DNA of 64,000 nucleotides from an uncultured Bacteroidota bacterium (GTDB lineage Bacteria; Bacteroidota; Bacteroidia; Flavobacteriales; Flavobacteriaceae). Within the stretch, counting starts at the first letter, position 1; each line of letters opens with the position of its first letter. The stretch lies in the NCBI GenBank assembly GCA_902604715.1, contig CACLAD010000003.1:1-64000 (forward strand). Direction: 5' to 3'. This document shows positions 30,622 through 40,347 of the stretch, piece after piece. A program made the position numbers and the translations under genes. The notes below the pieces were generated by a model. The model saw nothing but the letters and a program-made list of their open reading frames with translations, was not told where the DNA came from and searched no databases.

Positions 30622-31350
30622 CTAATTTATATCATTATTAATTTCATATACTATTTCTTGTTGTTCATCTTCATTAGTATTGCCATTTTCTGATTCATCA
30701 TTTTGAACTAAAATTTCTTTTGGTGCTTCATCATCTCCGGTTAACATTCCCCCGAAACTCATAAAACCTATAGCCATGAGACCGGTTATTATGAATGTGA
30801 TACCCAAGCCTCTTAAAGGTCCAGGCACAGATGAATATCTAATTTTTTCTCTGATTGCAGCAATTGCTAAAATAGCTAGAAAAAATCCGAAGCCTGAGCC
30901 AACACCATAAGTTGTAGCTAATTGTATAGAGGCAATTTCCCTTGACTGCATAAATAATGAACCTCCTAAGATAGCACAGTTTACTGCTATTAATGGCAAA
31001 AAAATTCCAAGTGAATTATAGAGGGAGGGTGAAAACTTTTCTACAATAATCTCTACAAGTTGAACCATAGTCGCTATTGTTGCAATAAACATTATAAAAG
31101 AAAGAAAACTCAAATCATAATCGATTAAACTTGGATGAAGCCATGCTAATGCACCATCTTGTAAAATATATTGATCAAGAAGCCAATTCAGAGGAACAGT
31201 AATCGCCAGAACAAAGGTTACGGCTGCACCAAGACCAATCGCTGTCGAAACTTTTTTTGATACAGCTAGATATGAGCACATTCCTAAAAATGTTGCGAAT
31301 ACCATATTGTCAATAAAAACAGACTTAAAAAATAATTCTATATGCTCCAT
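30622..31350 (-). CDS. nqrE: Na+-NQR subunit E
   Basis: MEHIELFFKSVFIDNMVFATFLGMCSYLAVSKK. Confidence 0.96.
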   Translation of the reverse strand: MEHIELFFKSVFIDNMVFATFLGMCSYLAVSKKVSTAIGLGAAVTFVLAITVPLNWLLDQYILQDGALAWLHPSLIDYDLSFLSFIMFIATIATMVQLVEIIVEKFSPSLYNSLGIFLPLIAVNCAILGGSLFMQSREIASIQLATTYGVGSGFGFFLAILAIAAIREKIRYSSVPGPLRGLGITFIITGLMAIGFMSFGGMLTGDDEAPKEILVQNDESENGNTNEDEQQEIVYEINNDIN

Positions 31351-31995
31351 TTATTCTTCGATTAAATGTTTACTTCTTGCTCTCTGCACCCAAATTATGA
31401 TTCCTACTACAATCAATGCCATCGGTGATAATAACATAAATCCGTTATTTTCATAACCAATTGCATATAAACCAGTTTTATCAATTGGATCCCCTAAAAT
31501 AGGTATACCCCAAAGGGTACCTGAGCCAAGTAATTCTCTGAAGAAACCAACCATTATTAATATCACCGCATAACCAAAAGCATTACCAATCCCGTCCAAA
31601 AACGATCTCCATAAACCATTACCAAGAGCAAATGCTTCAAATCTTCCCATAATTATACAATTTGTAATTATCAACCCGATGAAAACTGAAAGGGTCTTAC
31701 TTAATTCATACGCAAAGGCTTTAAGTACTAAGTCAACAATAATAACAAGTGTTGCGATAACCGTTAATTGGACGATAATTCTAATTTTTGACGGGACAAT
31801 ATTTCTAATCATTGATATAACAACATTACCAACACCCATTACAAATAATACCGATACAGACATTACCACAGACGCTTCGAGTTCAGCAGTAATGGCTAAG
31901 GCTGAACATATACCCAAGACCTGAACCGTAATAGGATTATTATCTGAAAGTGGGTCTGTAATTAATTGACGATCTTTTTTTGAAAGTATTCCCAT
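31351..31995 (-). CDS. nqrD: Na+-NQR subunit D
   Basis: DPLSDNNPITVQVLGICSALAIT; NCIIMGRFEAFALGN. Confidence 0.96.
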   Translation of the reverse strand: MGILSKKDRQLITDPLSDNNPITVQVLGICSALAITAELEASVVMSVSVLFVMGVGNVVISMIRNIVPSKIRIIVQLTVIATLVIIVDLVLKAFAYELSKTLSVFIGLIITNCIIMGRFEAFALGNGLWRSFLDGIGNAFGYAVILIMVGFFRELLGSGTLWGIPILGDPIDKTGLYAIGYENNGFMLLSPMALIVVGIIIWVQRARSKHLIEE

Positions 31996-31996
31996 A

Positions 31997-32746
31997 TTAG
32001 TTATTTAGTGAGTTAAAATAGGGTTGATATAAACTTAGATCACTTCTAATCATCGCGGTTACTCCATCGCCAGTGATTGTTGAACCAGCAATTGCATCCA
32101 CTTCATTGTCATATTTATCTTCATTTTTTGGATCTAGGTTAGTCTTCGAAACAGTTACTCCCTTAAAGTTTCCCTGAATATCTAATAATGATTCTCCAAT
32201 AAAATCATCCATAAAAAATCTTTGTTTAATATTTGCTCCAAGTCCTGGAGTTTCGGCTTTGTGATCAAAATAAATACCTCTGATTATCATATCTTCATCA
32301 ACCGATACATATGCCCAAATCGCATCCCAAAGTCCCTTTCCACGGATTGGTGCTACATATAAATTTCTTCCGTCTTTCTCTGCAATAAATAATGGAAGTT
32401 TTCTTTTATGACTTGGATCTTTAGCTAAAGCTTTTTGTTTTTTTACATCTATTAGGTAAGCCTTATCGTCCTCAATAACCTGATTTCCTTGAATATAAAT
32501 TTGTTTGGTAATGTACTTGTTAAACTCTTTTTCTGTTTTGTCTGCAGCAATAAAGTTTACACTATTACCTTCATTTTCGTTAATTCCGATAGCATATAAT
32601 ATATTTTGCTGTTTTTCAAGAATCTTATTAATCCTAATTTTATCTTTCAACGATGAATCAATAGCAGCCAGTAGCGTACCAACAATAACAACCAGCCCAA
32701 CTGCAAATAAAAGTGTGTATGTATTTTTTTCAGTATTAAGTGCCAT
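31997..32746 (-). CDS. nqrC: Na+-NQR subunit C
   Basis: FMN-binding domain; VDAIAGSTITGDGVTAMI. Confidence 0.95.
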   Translation of the reverse strand: MALNTEKNTYTLLFAVGLVVIVGTLLAAIDSSLKDKIRINKILEKQQNILYAIGINENEGNSVNFIAADKTEKEFNKYITKQIYIQGNQVIEDDKAYLIDVKKQKALAKDPSHKRKLPLFIAEKDGRNLYVAPIRGKGLWDAIWAYVSVDEDMIIRGIYFDHKAETPGLGANIKQRFFMDDFIGESLLDIQGNFKGVTVSKTNLDPKNEDKYDNEVDAIAGSTITGDGVTAMIRSDLSLYQPYFNSLNN

Positions 32747-32748
32747 AA

Positions 32749-33960
32749 TTATGCTGTTTTAAGTTTTAATCTATTTAACCTCATTTTTACATTTGATTGA
32801 ATTACATAGTGATCAATAGTCGGAGCAAAGACATTCATTAATAAAATAGCTAAGAAAACACCTTCGGGGTAAGCAGGGTTAAATACTCTAATCATAATTG
32901 ATATAAAACCAATTAAAAAACCGTATATCCATTTTCCTTTGTTAGTTTGAGCAGCTGTAACAGGATCTGTTGCCATAAAAACGGCTCCAAAAAGAATACT
33001 CCCGATCAGTAAATGCTCCCAGAAAGGAACACTCATAAGTCCATAGAATTTACTGGAATCGGTGATTACCCCAGCTTCAATCACGCCGTTAAAAATTAAA
33101 CCCATAACAAGAGCACCAATTAAAGTACTTAAAATGATTCTCCAACTACCAATTTTACTAAAAATTAAAAATAAGGCACCAAATATTATAAGTAGTTTCG
33201 ATGTTTCACCGACTGAACCTGGAATAAATCCAAAAAACATATCTGAGATTGAATAAATAATATCTTGATTTTGAGCATAGCTGCCTAGAATAGTTTCACC
33301 AGAAATAGCTTCAGGTGTACCGGCTCTATCTACTGCATCATAGACCCAAACTTTATCACCACTCATCCATGTTGGATAAGCAAAAAATAAAAAAGCTCTA
33401 ATTGTTAGTGCAGGATTTAAAATGTTCATTCCCGTCCCACCAAATACTTCTTTACCGATCACAACTCCGAAAACAACCGAAACAGCGAGCATCCAAAGTG
33501 GTAGGTCTACAGGCACAATTAGAGGCACAAGCATTCCAGTTACTAAATAGCCCTCCTCAACTTCATGACCTTTGATAACCGCAAAAATAAATTCAACTGT
33601 TAAACCAACTACATAGGAAACAATGACAAGTGGAAGTACTTTCATCGAACCAATCATCAAATTATCAAAAGTTAAAAAGTTACCAAAAAGTGATGCCTGC
33701 GTAGTAATACCATTTGCAGCGTCAATTGCTAAGTTATGTTGATATCCTGCATTAAAAATTCCAAAAATAAGGCAAGGAACTAATGACATAATAACGGTGT
33801 TCATAGTCCTTTTTAAATCATCAGCAACTTTTATATGAGTACCGGTTGAGGTTACATCGTTTGGAGTAAATAGAAAAGTATGAAAGGCGTTAAAAGCAGG
33901 AGCCATTGTTTTACCTCTAAAACTTTCTTTTATTTCATGTAATTTTGACTTTATTGACAT
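32749..33960 (-). CDS. nqrB: Na+-NQR subunit B
   Basis: FGGTGMNILNPALTIRAFLFFAYPTWMSGDKVW. Confidence 0.96.
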   Translation of the reverse strand: MSIKSKLHEIKESFRGKTMAPAFNAFHTFLFTPNDVTSTGTHIKVADDLKRTMNTVIMSLVPCLIFGIFNAGYQHNLAIDAANGITTQASLFGNFLTFDNLMIGSMKVLPLVIVSYVVGLTVEFIFAVIKGHEVEEGYLVTGMLVPLIVPVDLPLWMLAVSVVFGVVIGKEVFGGTGMNILNPALTIRAFLFFAYPTWMSGDKVWVYDAVDRAGTPEAISGETILGSYAQNQDIIYSISDMFFGFIPGSVGETSKLLIIFGALFLIFSKIGSWRIILSTLIGALVMGLIFNGVIEAGVITDSSKFYGLMSVPFWEHLLIGSILFGAVFMATDPVTAAQTNKGKWIYGFLIGFISIMIRVFNPAYPEGVFLAILLMNVFAPTIDHYVIQSNVKMRLNRLKLKTA

Positions 33961-33962
33961 AA

Positions 33963-35300
33963 TTAACCTATTTCTTTTTTCATTAAATCTAGCCCCTCTC
34001 TAATAATATTTTGATGAGGTTGTTTCGAAACACATATAAACTCAGTAAGAGCAAAATCCTCAGGTGAAACTTCATACATTCCTAGGGCTTCCATCTCATC
34101 AAGATCCTTGTACATACATGCCTTTAAAATTTGCATTGGGTATATATCAAGGGGAAAAACTTCTTCGAAAGCCCCTGTAACAACAAATGCCCTATATTCA
34201 CCATTGGAGTTTGTGTTTAAATCGTATTTTTTTTCTGGGAAAAGCCACGAAAAAGTTAGAGCTCTAGATACAGAAAACTTATCAAACATTGGCTTCGCCC
34301 ATCCGAACAAATCATAATCATCACCCTCAGGAATAGCTGTAACCTCGTTACTATAATATCTTAAGTGAGCAATAGATCCTAATTTTGTCCCAGTAAGAAC
34401 ATTTCCGGAAATTACTCTGGAATTTTTTTTATTTAATTTTAGAAAACTAGAAATATTGGAGCCGATTAATGTTTTGACGTATTTTGGGTTTGAAACAGAT
34501 GAACCAGCTAGTGCAATTAGTCTTTCTGCTAAAAACTTACCCTCCAATAGAGCCCTACCAATTATTGTAAGATCTGGAAGATTTAAAGTCCAGATTATAT
34601 CACCTTTATTAATTGGGCATACCTTATTGATAATTGTACTTAGATTTCCTGATGGATGAGGACCTGAAACATTGTGAATAACCACATCACTCAATTCTCT
34701 TAAAAAACTCTGGCTTTCTTTTCTCAGAGAAATATTTATAGGTCTACTACAAAGTTTTGATAAAACAGATATTGCACATGAAACACTTTCTTTCTCGTCT
34801 TTAGTGACAAAATCAAAATCTGCAGATAACGGTGATGAATCAAAACCAGAAATAAAAATTTCCTTTGGATTTGATTTCGGGTCAGCAATCACATCATAAG
34901 GACGTTGCTTTATAAATGGCCATAAACCATTTTCAACTAAAAAGTCTATGATAATGTCCGGTTCCTCAGATTTTAACTTTTCAATTTTTTTGTAAGAAAT
35001 ATTTTTATCAGGCTCAATTTTAATTTCTAAAACTTTTCTTCTGTCTCCTCTTATAATTTCTTTTATTTTTCCTGAAACTGGAGAAACAAACTTAACTCTC
35101 TCAGAATTTTTATCAAAAAATAAAGCTTCTCCAGCCTTAACAGAGTCATTTTCCTTCACAATTAATTTGGGGTAAACCCCATGAAAATCCGAAGGGTAAA
35201 CCGAGTAATCCTTTGAAAGTTTTGCCTCTTCGATTTCGAGCGAAGGAGCGCCTATTAACATTAAATCTAAACCCTTCTTTACAACGATGTCTTTAGACAT
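33963..35300 (-). CDS. nqrA: Na+-NQR subunit A
   Basis: KKGLDLMLIGAP, PSGNLSTIINKVCPINKGDIIWTLN. Confidence 0.95.
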   Translation of the reverse strand: MSKDIVVKKGLDLMLIGAPSLEIEEAKLSKDYSVYPSDFHGVYPKLIVKENDSVKAGEALFFDKNSERVKFVSPVSGKIKEIIRGDRRKVLEIKIEPDKNISYKKIEKLKSEEPDIIIDFLVENGLWPFIKQRPYDVIADPKSNPKEIFISGFDSSPLSADFDFVTKDEKESVSCAISVLSKLCSRPINISLRKESQSFLRELSDVVIHNVSGPHPSGNLSTIINKVCPINKGDIIWTLNLPDLTIIGRALLEGKFLAERLIALAGSSVSNPKYVKTLIGSNISSFLKLNKKNSRVISGNVLTGTKLGSIAHLRYYSNEVTAIPEGDDYDLFGWAKPMFDKFSVSRALTFSWLFPEKKYDLNTNSNGEYRAFVVTGAFEEVFPLDIYPMQILKACMYKDLDEMEALGMYEVSPEDFALTEFICVSKQPHQNIIREGLDLMKKEIG

Positions 35301-35337
35301 ATATTTGGACTGTTAGTTTTCTAAATTAAATTCGCTG

Positions 35338-35368
35338 CAAAAATAAGCCAATATTGAAGATATTACAA
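35338..35368 (-). promoter_or_regulatory. Putative nqr operon promoter (Bacteroidota type)
   Basis: On minus strand TTG (35368-35366), 20-bp spacer, TATTTTTG (35345-35338) matching TAnnTTTG, 38 bp upstream of nqrA. Confidence 0.5.
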
Positions 35369-35408
35369 TTAATTTTTGATTATTTTTAGCATGATTTTTT
35401 AACAAAAA

Positions 35409-36656
35409 ATGAAAAAAATATTCATTCTATTAAGCATCTTTTATTTGGTTGTGAATTTTACATTTTCACAATCATTAAATCCAGACTTAGTTAAGTCGAT
35501 TTCTTTTCAAAAACCGAACGATAATTTAGCCTCTAATCTTTTCATAGGAACCATGGGGGAAAGCTTTAAAATATCATTTGATATCCTGTCAGGATTCGAA
35601 TACGATTTATATTATAAAATTGAACATTGTGATTTTGACTGGGAAAAATCAGAGCTTTTAAAATCAGAATACTTGCAGGGATTCGATGATGTAAAAATTC
35701 AAAATTATTTTAGCAGTTTTAACACATATCAAATTTACACTCATTACAATATCAATTTTCCAAATCCAAACACGAGATTTAAAAAGTCTGGAAACTACAT
35801 TATTAAAATTCTCGACGAATTCGGTGAGGAATTATTTAGAAGAAAGTTTATACTTTATGAAAACCTGTCTACTGTTCAATCGGAAATTAAAAGGTCTAGA
35901 GATATTAAATTTATTAATGAAAAACAAGTTGTAAGTTTTGAAGTAAACCCAATGAATATTCAGTTTAACAACCCAGCTAAAACCGTTAAAATAAAAGTTT
36001 TTAAAAACAATGACTTGAATTACTCAATAGAAAATATTAAACCTCAATATAATTTGGGCAAAAAACTGATTTATAAGTATGACAATGAATTGAGTTTTTG
36101 GGGAGGAAATGAATATTTATACTTTGAAAATAAATTTGTTCGCAATACAAATATCAAAATTAGAGGTTTTGATCTAAATGATATATATAGCAACTACCTA
36201 TATACCGATATACCAAGAAAAAATAAAAAATATACTTATAATCCTGACATAAATGGAGGATTTTTATTTGATGTTAGTAATTCTTCAAATCCTGAATTTG
36301 AGGCAGATTATGTAAATGTCAATTTCTCCCTTAAAAAACCTGACATTATTGACAGTGAAACCAAAATTTATATAGTTGGTGATTTTAACAACCATGAAAT
36401 ATCAAAAAATTATGTTATGAGTTACAATCCTATTAATGAATTATACAAATCAATTATTAAATTAAAACAAGGCTTCTATAACTATAAATATGTAGCAGTA
36501 GACAGTAACAACGAAATAATTCATGGCAAAATTGACGGAAACTTTGACGAAACCGAAAACGAGTACAATGTAATAGTTTATTACCGTAATTATGGGGAGA
36601 GGTATGATAGAGTTGTGGGTTTTGGAAAAGGGCTATCACAATACATTACGAACTAA
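35409..36656 (+). CDS. DUF5103 / type IX secretion system plug protein-like
   Basis: Signal peptide; YKIEHCDFDWEKSELLKSEYLQGFDD, NFPNPNTRFKKSGNYIIKI. Confidence 0.88.
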   Translation: MKKIFILLSIFYLVVNFTFSQSLNPDLVKSISFQKPNDNLASNLFIGTMGESFKISFDILSGFEYDLYYKIEHCDFDWEKSELLKSEYLQGFDDVKIQNYFSSFNTYQIYTHYNINFPNPNTRFKKSGNYIIKILDEFGEELFRRKFILYENLSTVQSEIKRSRDIKFINEKQVVSFEVNPMNIQFNNPAKTVKIKVFKNNDLNYSIENIKPQYNLGKKLIYKYDNELSFWGGNEYLYFENKFVRNTNIKIRGFDLNDIYSNYLYTDIPRKNKKYTYNPDINGGFLFDVSNSSNPEFEADYVNVNFSLKKPDIIDSETKIYIVGDFNNHEISKNYVMSYNPINELYKSIIKLKQGFYNYKYVAVDSNNEIIHGKIDGNFDETENEYNVIVYYRNYGERYDRVVGFGKGLSQYITN

Positions 36657-36683
36657 AAAAATTCATTATTTTTACAGTAAATT

Positions 36684-37070
36684 ATGGTAACACAAATTAC
36701 TAAAGGCATTAAGATTTCAGTTGACACTTTTTTTCAAGGCACCTACTATAAAGAAAGGAAGCTTCACTATGCATTTGAGTATTCAATTTCTATTGAAAAC
36801 CAAAGCTCTGAGGTTGTACAACTCAATTCACGACACTGGGTAATATTAGATTCATTAAATAATGAGGAAGTTGTAAACGGGGAAGGAGTCATTGGTGAAA
36901 AACCAGTGATTAGACCTGGGCAGATACATAAATATAAGTCGGGATGTTTATTGGCTTCACCCTTTGGTGCAATGTATGGTTATTACAGAATGATTAATCT
37001 TAGTAACACCCAAAAGTTTAATGTCATTATTCCCTCTTTTAAATTAAGTGCACCATTTGCTATTAATTAA
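36684..37070 (+). CDS. apaG: ApaG protein
   Basis: YSISIENQSSEVVQLNSRHWVI, VVNGEGVIGEKPVIRPGQIHKYKSG. Confidence 0.95.
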   Translation: MVTQITKGIKISVDTFFQGTYYKERKLHYAFEYSISIENQSSEVVQLNSRHWVILDSLNNEEVVNGEGVIGEKPVIRPGQIHKYKSGCLLASPFGAMYGYYRMINLSNTQKFNVIIPSFKLSAPFAIN

Positions 37071-37117
37071 AAATAAGTTAAAAATTAGTTGTATTTTACC
37101 GGACCAAACAAATACTT

Positions 37118-38752
37118 ATGAGTACAGGTTTTTTTAAAGTTCCAAAAGCAAAAAATGAAATAGTAAAATCTTATCAACCAGGTTCACCTGAAAGAAAGGA
37201 AGTGATTGAGACCTATCAAAAAATGATGAGTTCTTTCACAGAAGTTCCAATGTATATCAATGGTAAGGATGTAAAATCCAAAAGCAAAAAAAACATCAAC
37301 CCTCCACATGATCACCAAAAGATAGTGGGTGAATATTATATCGCTGAACCTAAACATATTGATGCTGCAATTGACTCTGCGCTTGCGGCAAAAGAAAATT
37401 GGGAAAATATGTCCTGGGAAAATCGGTCTGCAATTTTTCTTAAGGCAGCCGAATTAATTTCTGGCCCATATAGATCAAAAATCAATGCCGCAACAATGAT
37501 AGGTCAATCAAAAACAGTGCATCAAGCAGAAATTGATTCAGCCTGTGAATTAATTGATTTTTTAAGGTTTAATGTTGAATATGTTACACAAATCTATAGC
37601 AATCAGCCAGAAAGTGATAGTGATGCGTGGAATAGAGTTGAATATAGACCTCTTGAAGGATTTGTTTATGCCGTAACTCCATTTAATTTTACCGCAATTG
37701 CAGGTAATTTACCAACCTGTATGGCTATGCTTGGAAATGTTGTTCTTTGGAAACCAAGTAGTACACAAATTTATTCAGCAAAAATTATAATTGATGTATT
37801 TAAAGAGGCAGGTTTGCCTGATGGAGTTATTAATGCGGTATACGGTAATGCATCTCTAATCACTGAAAAAGCTCTTTGTAGAAAAGAATTTAGTGGTCTT
37901 CATTTTACAGGCTCAACACCGGTTTTTAATAGTTTTTGGAAAACCATTGGTGAAAATATCTCTAACTACAATACATATCCTAAAATTGTTGGTGAGACCG
38001 GAGGTAAAGATTTTATTTTAGCTCACAAATCTGCCTACCCAAAACAAGTGTCTACAGCTATCACGAGAGGTGCTTTTGAGTTTCAAGGACAAAAGTGTAG
38101 CGCAGCTTCAAGGGGATATATTTCTAATTCCTTGTGGAGTGAAGTAAAAAAATATTTGCAGGATGATTTGGAATCAATCTCAATGGGTTCACCTGAAAAT
38201 TTTGAAAACTTTGTCACCTCTGTAATTGATGAAAAGTCATTTGACAAAATCACCTCATACATCAAAAATGCTAAATTAAGTAATGATGCAGAAGTAATTA
38301 TCGGGGGAAATTTTGATAAATCAAAAGGATATTTTATTGAACCAACTGTAATTCTTACAAAAGACCCCAATTATGTAACCATGCGTGAGGAAATTTTTGG
38401 ACCTTTGATGACCATATATGTTTACTCAGATGATAAATTTGAAGAAACTCTTAGACTCGTAGATAAAACCAGTGAATACGCTTTAACAGGTGCTATTTTA
38501 GCATCTGATAGATATATAGTTGAGAAAGCAACTATAGCACTAAAACACTCAGCTGGTAATTTTTATATAAATGATAAACCTACAGGAGCCGTAGTTGGAA
38601 AACAACCATTTGGTGGAGCTAGAGGATCCGGAACAAACGATAAGGCTGGAAGTATGCTTAACCTTTTAAGATGGGTTTCACCAAGATTAATAAAAGAAAC
38701 ATTTGTTACACCAACAGATTATAGATACCCATTTTTAGAAAAAATAGATTAG
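37118..38752 (+). CDS. pruA: L-glutamate gamma-semialdehyde dehydrogenase
   Basis: ALDH fold; PFNFTAIAGNLPTCMAMLGNVVLWKPS, GETGGKDFI, GAFEFQGQKCSAASR. Confidence 0.95.
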   Translation: MSTGFFKVPKAKNEIVKSYQPGSPERKEVIETYQKMMSSFTEVPMYINGKDVKSKSKKNINPPHDHQKIVGEYYIAEPKHIDAAIDSALAAKENWENMSWENRSAIFLKAAELISGPYRSKINAATMIGQSKTVHQAEIDSACELIDFLRFNVEYVTQIYSNQPESDSDAWNRVEYRPLEGFVYAVTPFNFTAIAGNLPTCMAMLGNVVLWKPSSTQIYSAKIIIDVFKEAGLPDGVINAVYGNASLITEKALCRKEFSGLHFTGSTPVFNSFWKTIGENISNYNTYPKIVGETGGKDFILAHKSAYPKQVSTAITRGAFEFQGQKCSAASRGYISNSLWSEVKKYLQDDLESISMGSPENFENFVTSVIDEKSFDKITSYIKNAKLSNDAEVIIGGNFDKSKGYFIEPTVILTKDPNYVTMREEIFGPLMTIYVYSDDKFEETLRLVDKTSEYALTGAILASDRYIVEKATIALKHSAGNFYINDKPTGAVVGKQPFGGARGSGTNDKAGSMLNLLRWVSPRLIKETFVTPTDYRYPFLEKID

Positions 38753-39780
38753 TTAAAATCCTGAAATTCAGTTGCAACTGCTGTTTGTGAGTTTATCGAT
38801 GTATTATCTGAGTTTACAACAAAAGCAACAATGTAAGAACTATCAATTTGAATTTCTGAATTTAAAATATCAAATGAAAAGGTTTTTGTAATATCATCAA
38901 ATGGCTGTGTATCATCAAAATTATCACCTAGAATATTAGTAAAGCTATGAACTAGAACATCATTGTGAACATAATCTTCAATTGGATTTCCCATTTCATA
39001 AAAATAGCTAGTATCATCGTAGTTCAAATAATTTGCCTGATCCGCAATCAATCCATTTTCGGTTAGGTACACGACTAACTTGTGATTTGTCATAGCATAT
39101 GAAGAAACAAAGCGAATACTAACATTCAAATTATTGCCCTCAATATGACTATCTATCGATATCGCCAAGTTATTATGTAAATTAACGATGTCATCTAGAA
39201 AATTTAATTCATACGGATCAATCCATTCAGTTGTTCTATTGATCCTCGACTCTGGTAATCCGAAAGGCCCTAATGCACTTGTTAACTCCTGTTCTTGAGG
39301 TAAAGTAAATTGATCATTTTGATGAGTTGCAACAACAGAAATATTTTCAGGATACACTTGTCGGGCTTGCTCTATAGCTAATTTAACTGGGGGACAATAT
39401 CCACACCAAGTACCAGTGAAATCTTCCATTAGTACTTTGTTAAGGGGATTGACTACACTATAATCAATTTCTTCAGTAATATATATTTGTCCATTGATCG
39501 TATATTCAGCATATACACTATGATTACCAATTTCATCGTGAGTAATATGATTGTCTAAAATTTCTAATCCATCAACAAAAAAAATTGAGATATCTGTGAT
39601 TTCATTTTGACTTTGATCAAAGACATGAAATTCAATGTTTTGGCCAGGAATGTATGAGCTTTTAAGATTAATACCAGAAACTATCTCAGGCTCTGAGGTT
39701 AGATCTGAAAAATCTTCACGATCACTACAAGAAAATAGCAGAAATACAATGGTAAAAAATTTTAAAAATTTTGTTTTCAT
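38749..39780 (-). CDS. Omp28-related lipoprotein with thioredoxin-like CGYC motif
   Basis: Lipobox LLFSCSD; VLMEDFTGTWCGYCPPVKLAIEQA. Confidence 0.82.
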   Translation of the reverse strand: MKTKFLKFFTIVFLLFSCSDREDFSDLTSEPEIVSGINLKSSYIPGQNIEFHVFDQSQNEITDISIFFVDGLEILDNHITHDEIGNHSVYAEYTINGQIYITEEIDYSVVNPLNKVLMEDFTGTWCGYCPPVKLAIEQARQVYPENISVVATHQNDQFTLPQEQELTSALGPFGLPESRINRTTEWIDPYELNFLDDIVNLHNNLAISIDSHIEGNNLNVSIRFVSSYAMTNHKLVVYLTENGLIADQANYLNYDDTSYFYEMGNPIEDYVHNDVLVHSFTNILGDNFDDTQPFDDITKTFSFDILNSEIQIDSSYIVAFVVNSDNTSINSQTAVATEFQDFN

Positions 39781-39852
39781 ACCTAAACAAATCCAAATTT
39801 ACATATTTTAGAAATTAAATTAACGATAATAAAAAAGAAAGTATATTTACAA

Positions 39853-40347
39853 ATGTTTATGAAAAGAATCTTATTTTTTTTAATACTATCAATTTCCTTA
39901 TCAGCATATTCACAAAAGAGTATCCCAAATATAAGCTTGAGTGATTTTGAAGGCGAAAAAACTAAAATTTTTGAAGTTATTGATGAAAATCAAATTACTA
40001 TAATTTCACTTTGGGCGACATGGTGTGTTCCTTGCATTAAAGAACTTGACGCAATAAATGAAGTTTATGAAGATTGGAAAGATGAATTAGATTTTAATCT
40101 TGTAGCGATCAGCGTTGATGATAGCAGATCAGTCAGAAGAGCAAAAGCGCTTGTAAATGGAAAGTCCTGGCCCTATGAAATATATTTAGATACTAATCAA
40201 GATTTTAAAAGAGCTCTTGGAACATCATTTATTCCCCAAACTCTCATAGTAAAAAACAAAAAGATATTATATCAACACATAGGCTACCAGCCTGGTGATG
40301 AGGATTATCTTTTTGAAAAACTAAACACTTATGCAGATTCAAATTAA
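39853..40347 (+). CDS. TlpA-family thiol:disulfide oxidoreductase
   Basis: Signal peptide; ISLWATWCVPCIKELDAINEVY. Confidence 0.92.
   Translation: MFMKRILFFLILSISLSAYSQKSIPNISLSDFEGEKTKIFEVIDENQITIISLWATWCVPCIKELDAINEVYEDWKDELDFNLVAISVDDSRSVRRAKALVNGKSWPYEIYLDTNQDFKRALGTSFIPQTLIVKNKKILYQHIGYQPGDEDYLFEKLNTYADSN

Noticed and set aside
28312-35300. apbE-nqrFEDCBA as a novel system
   Set aside because: Standard Na+-NQR operon with its flavin transferase; common in marine Bacteroidota
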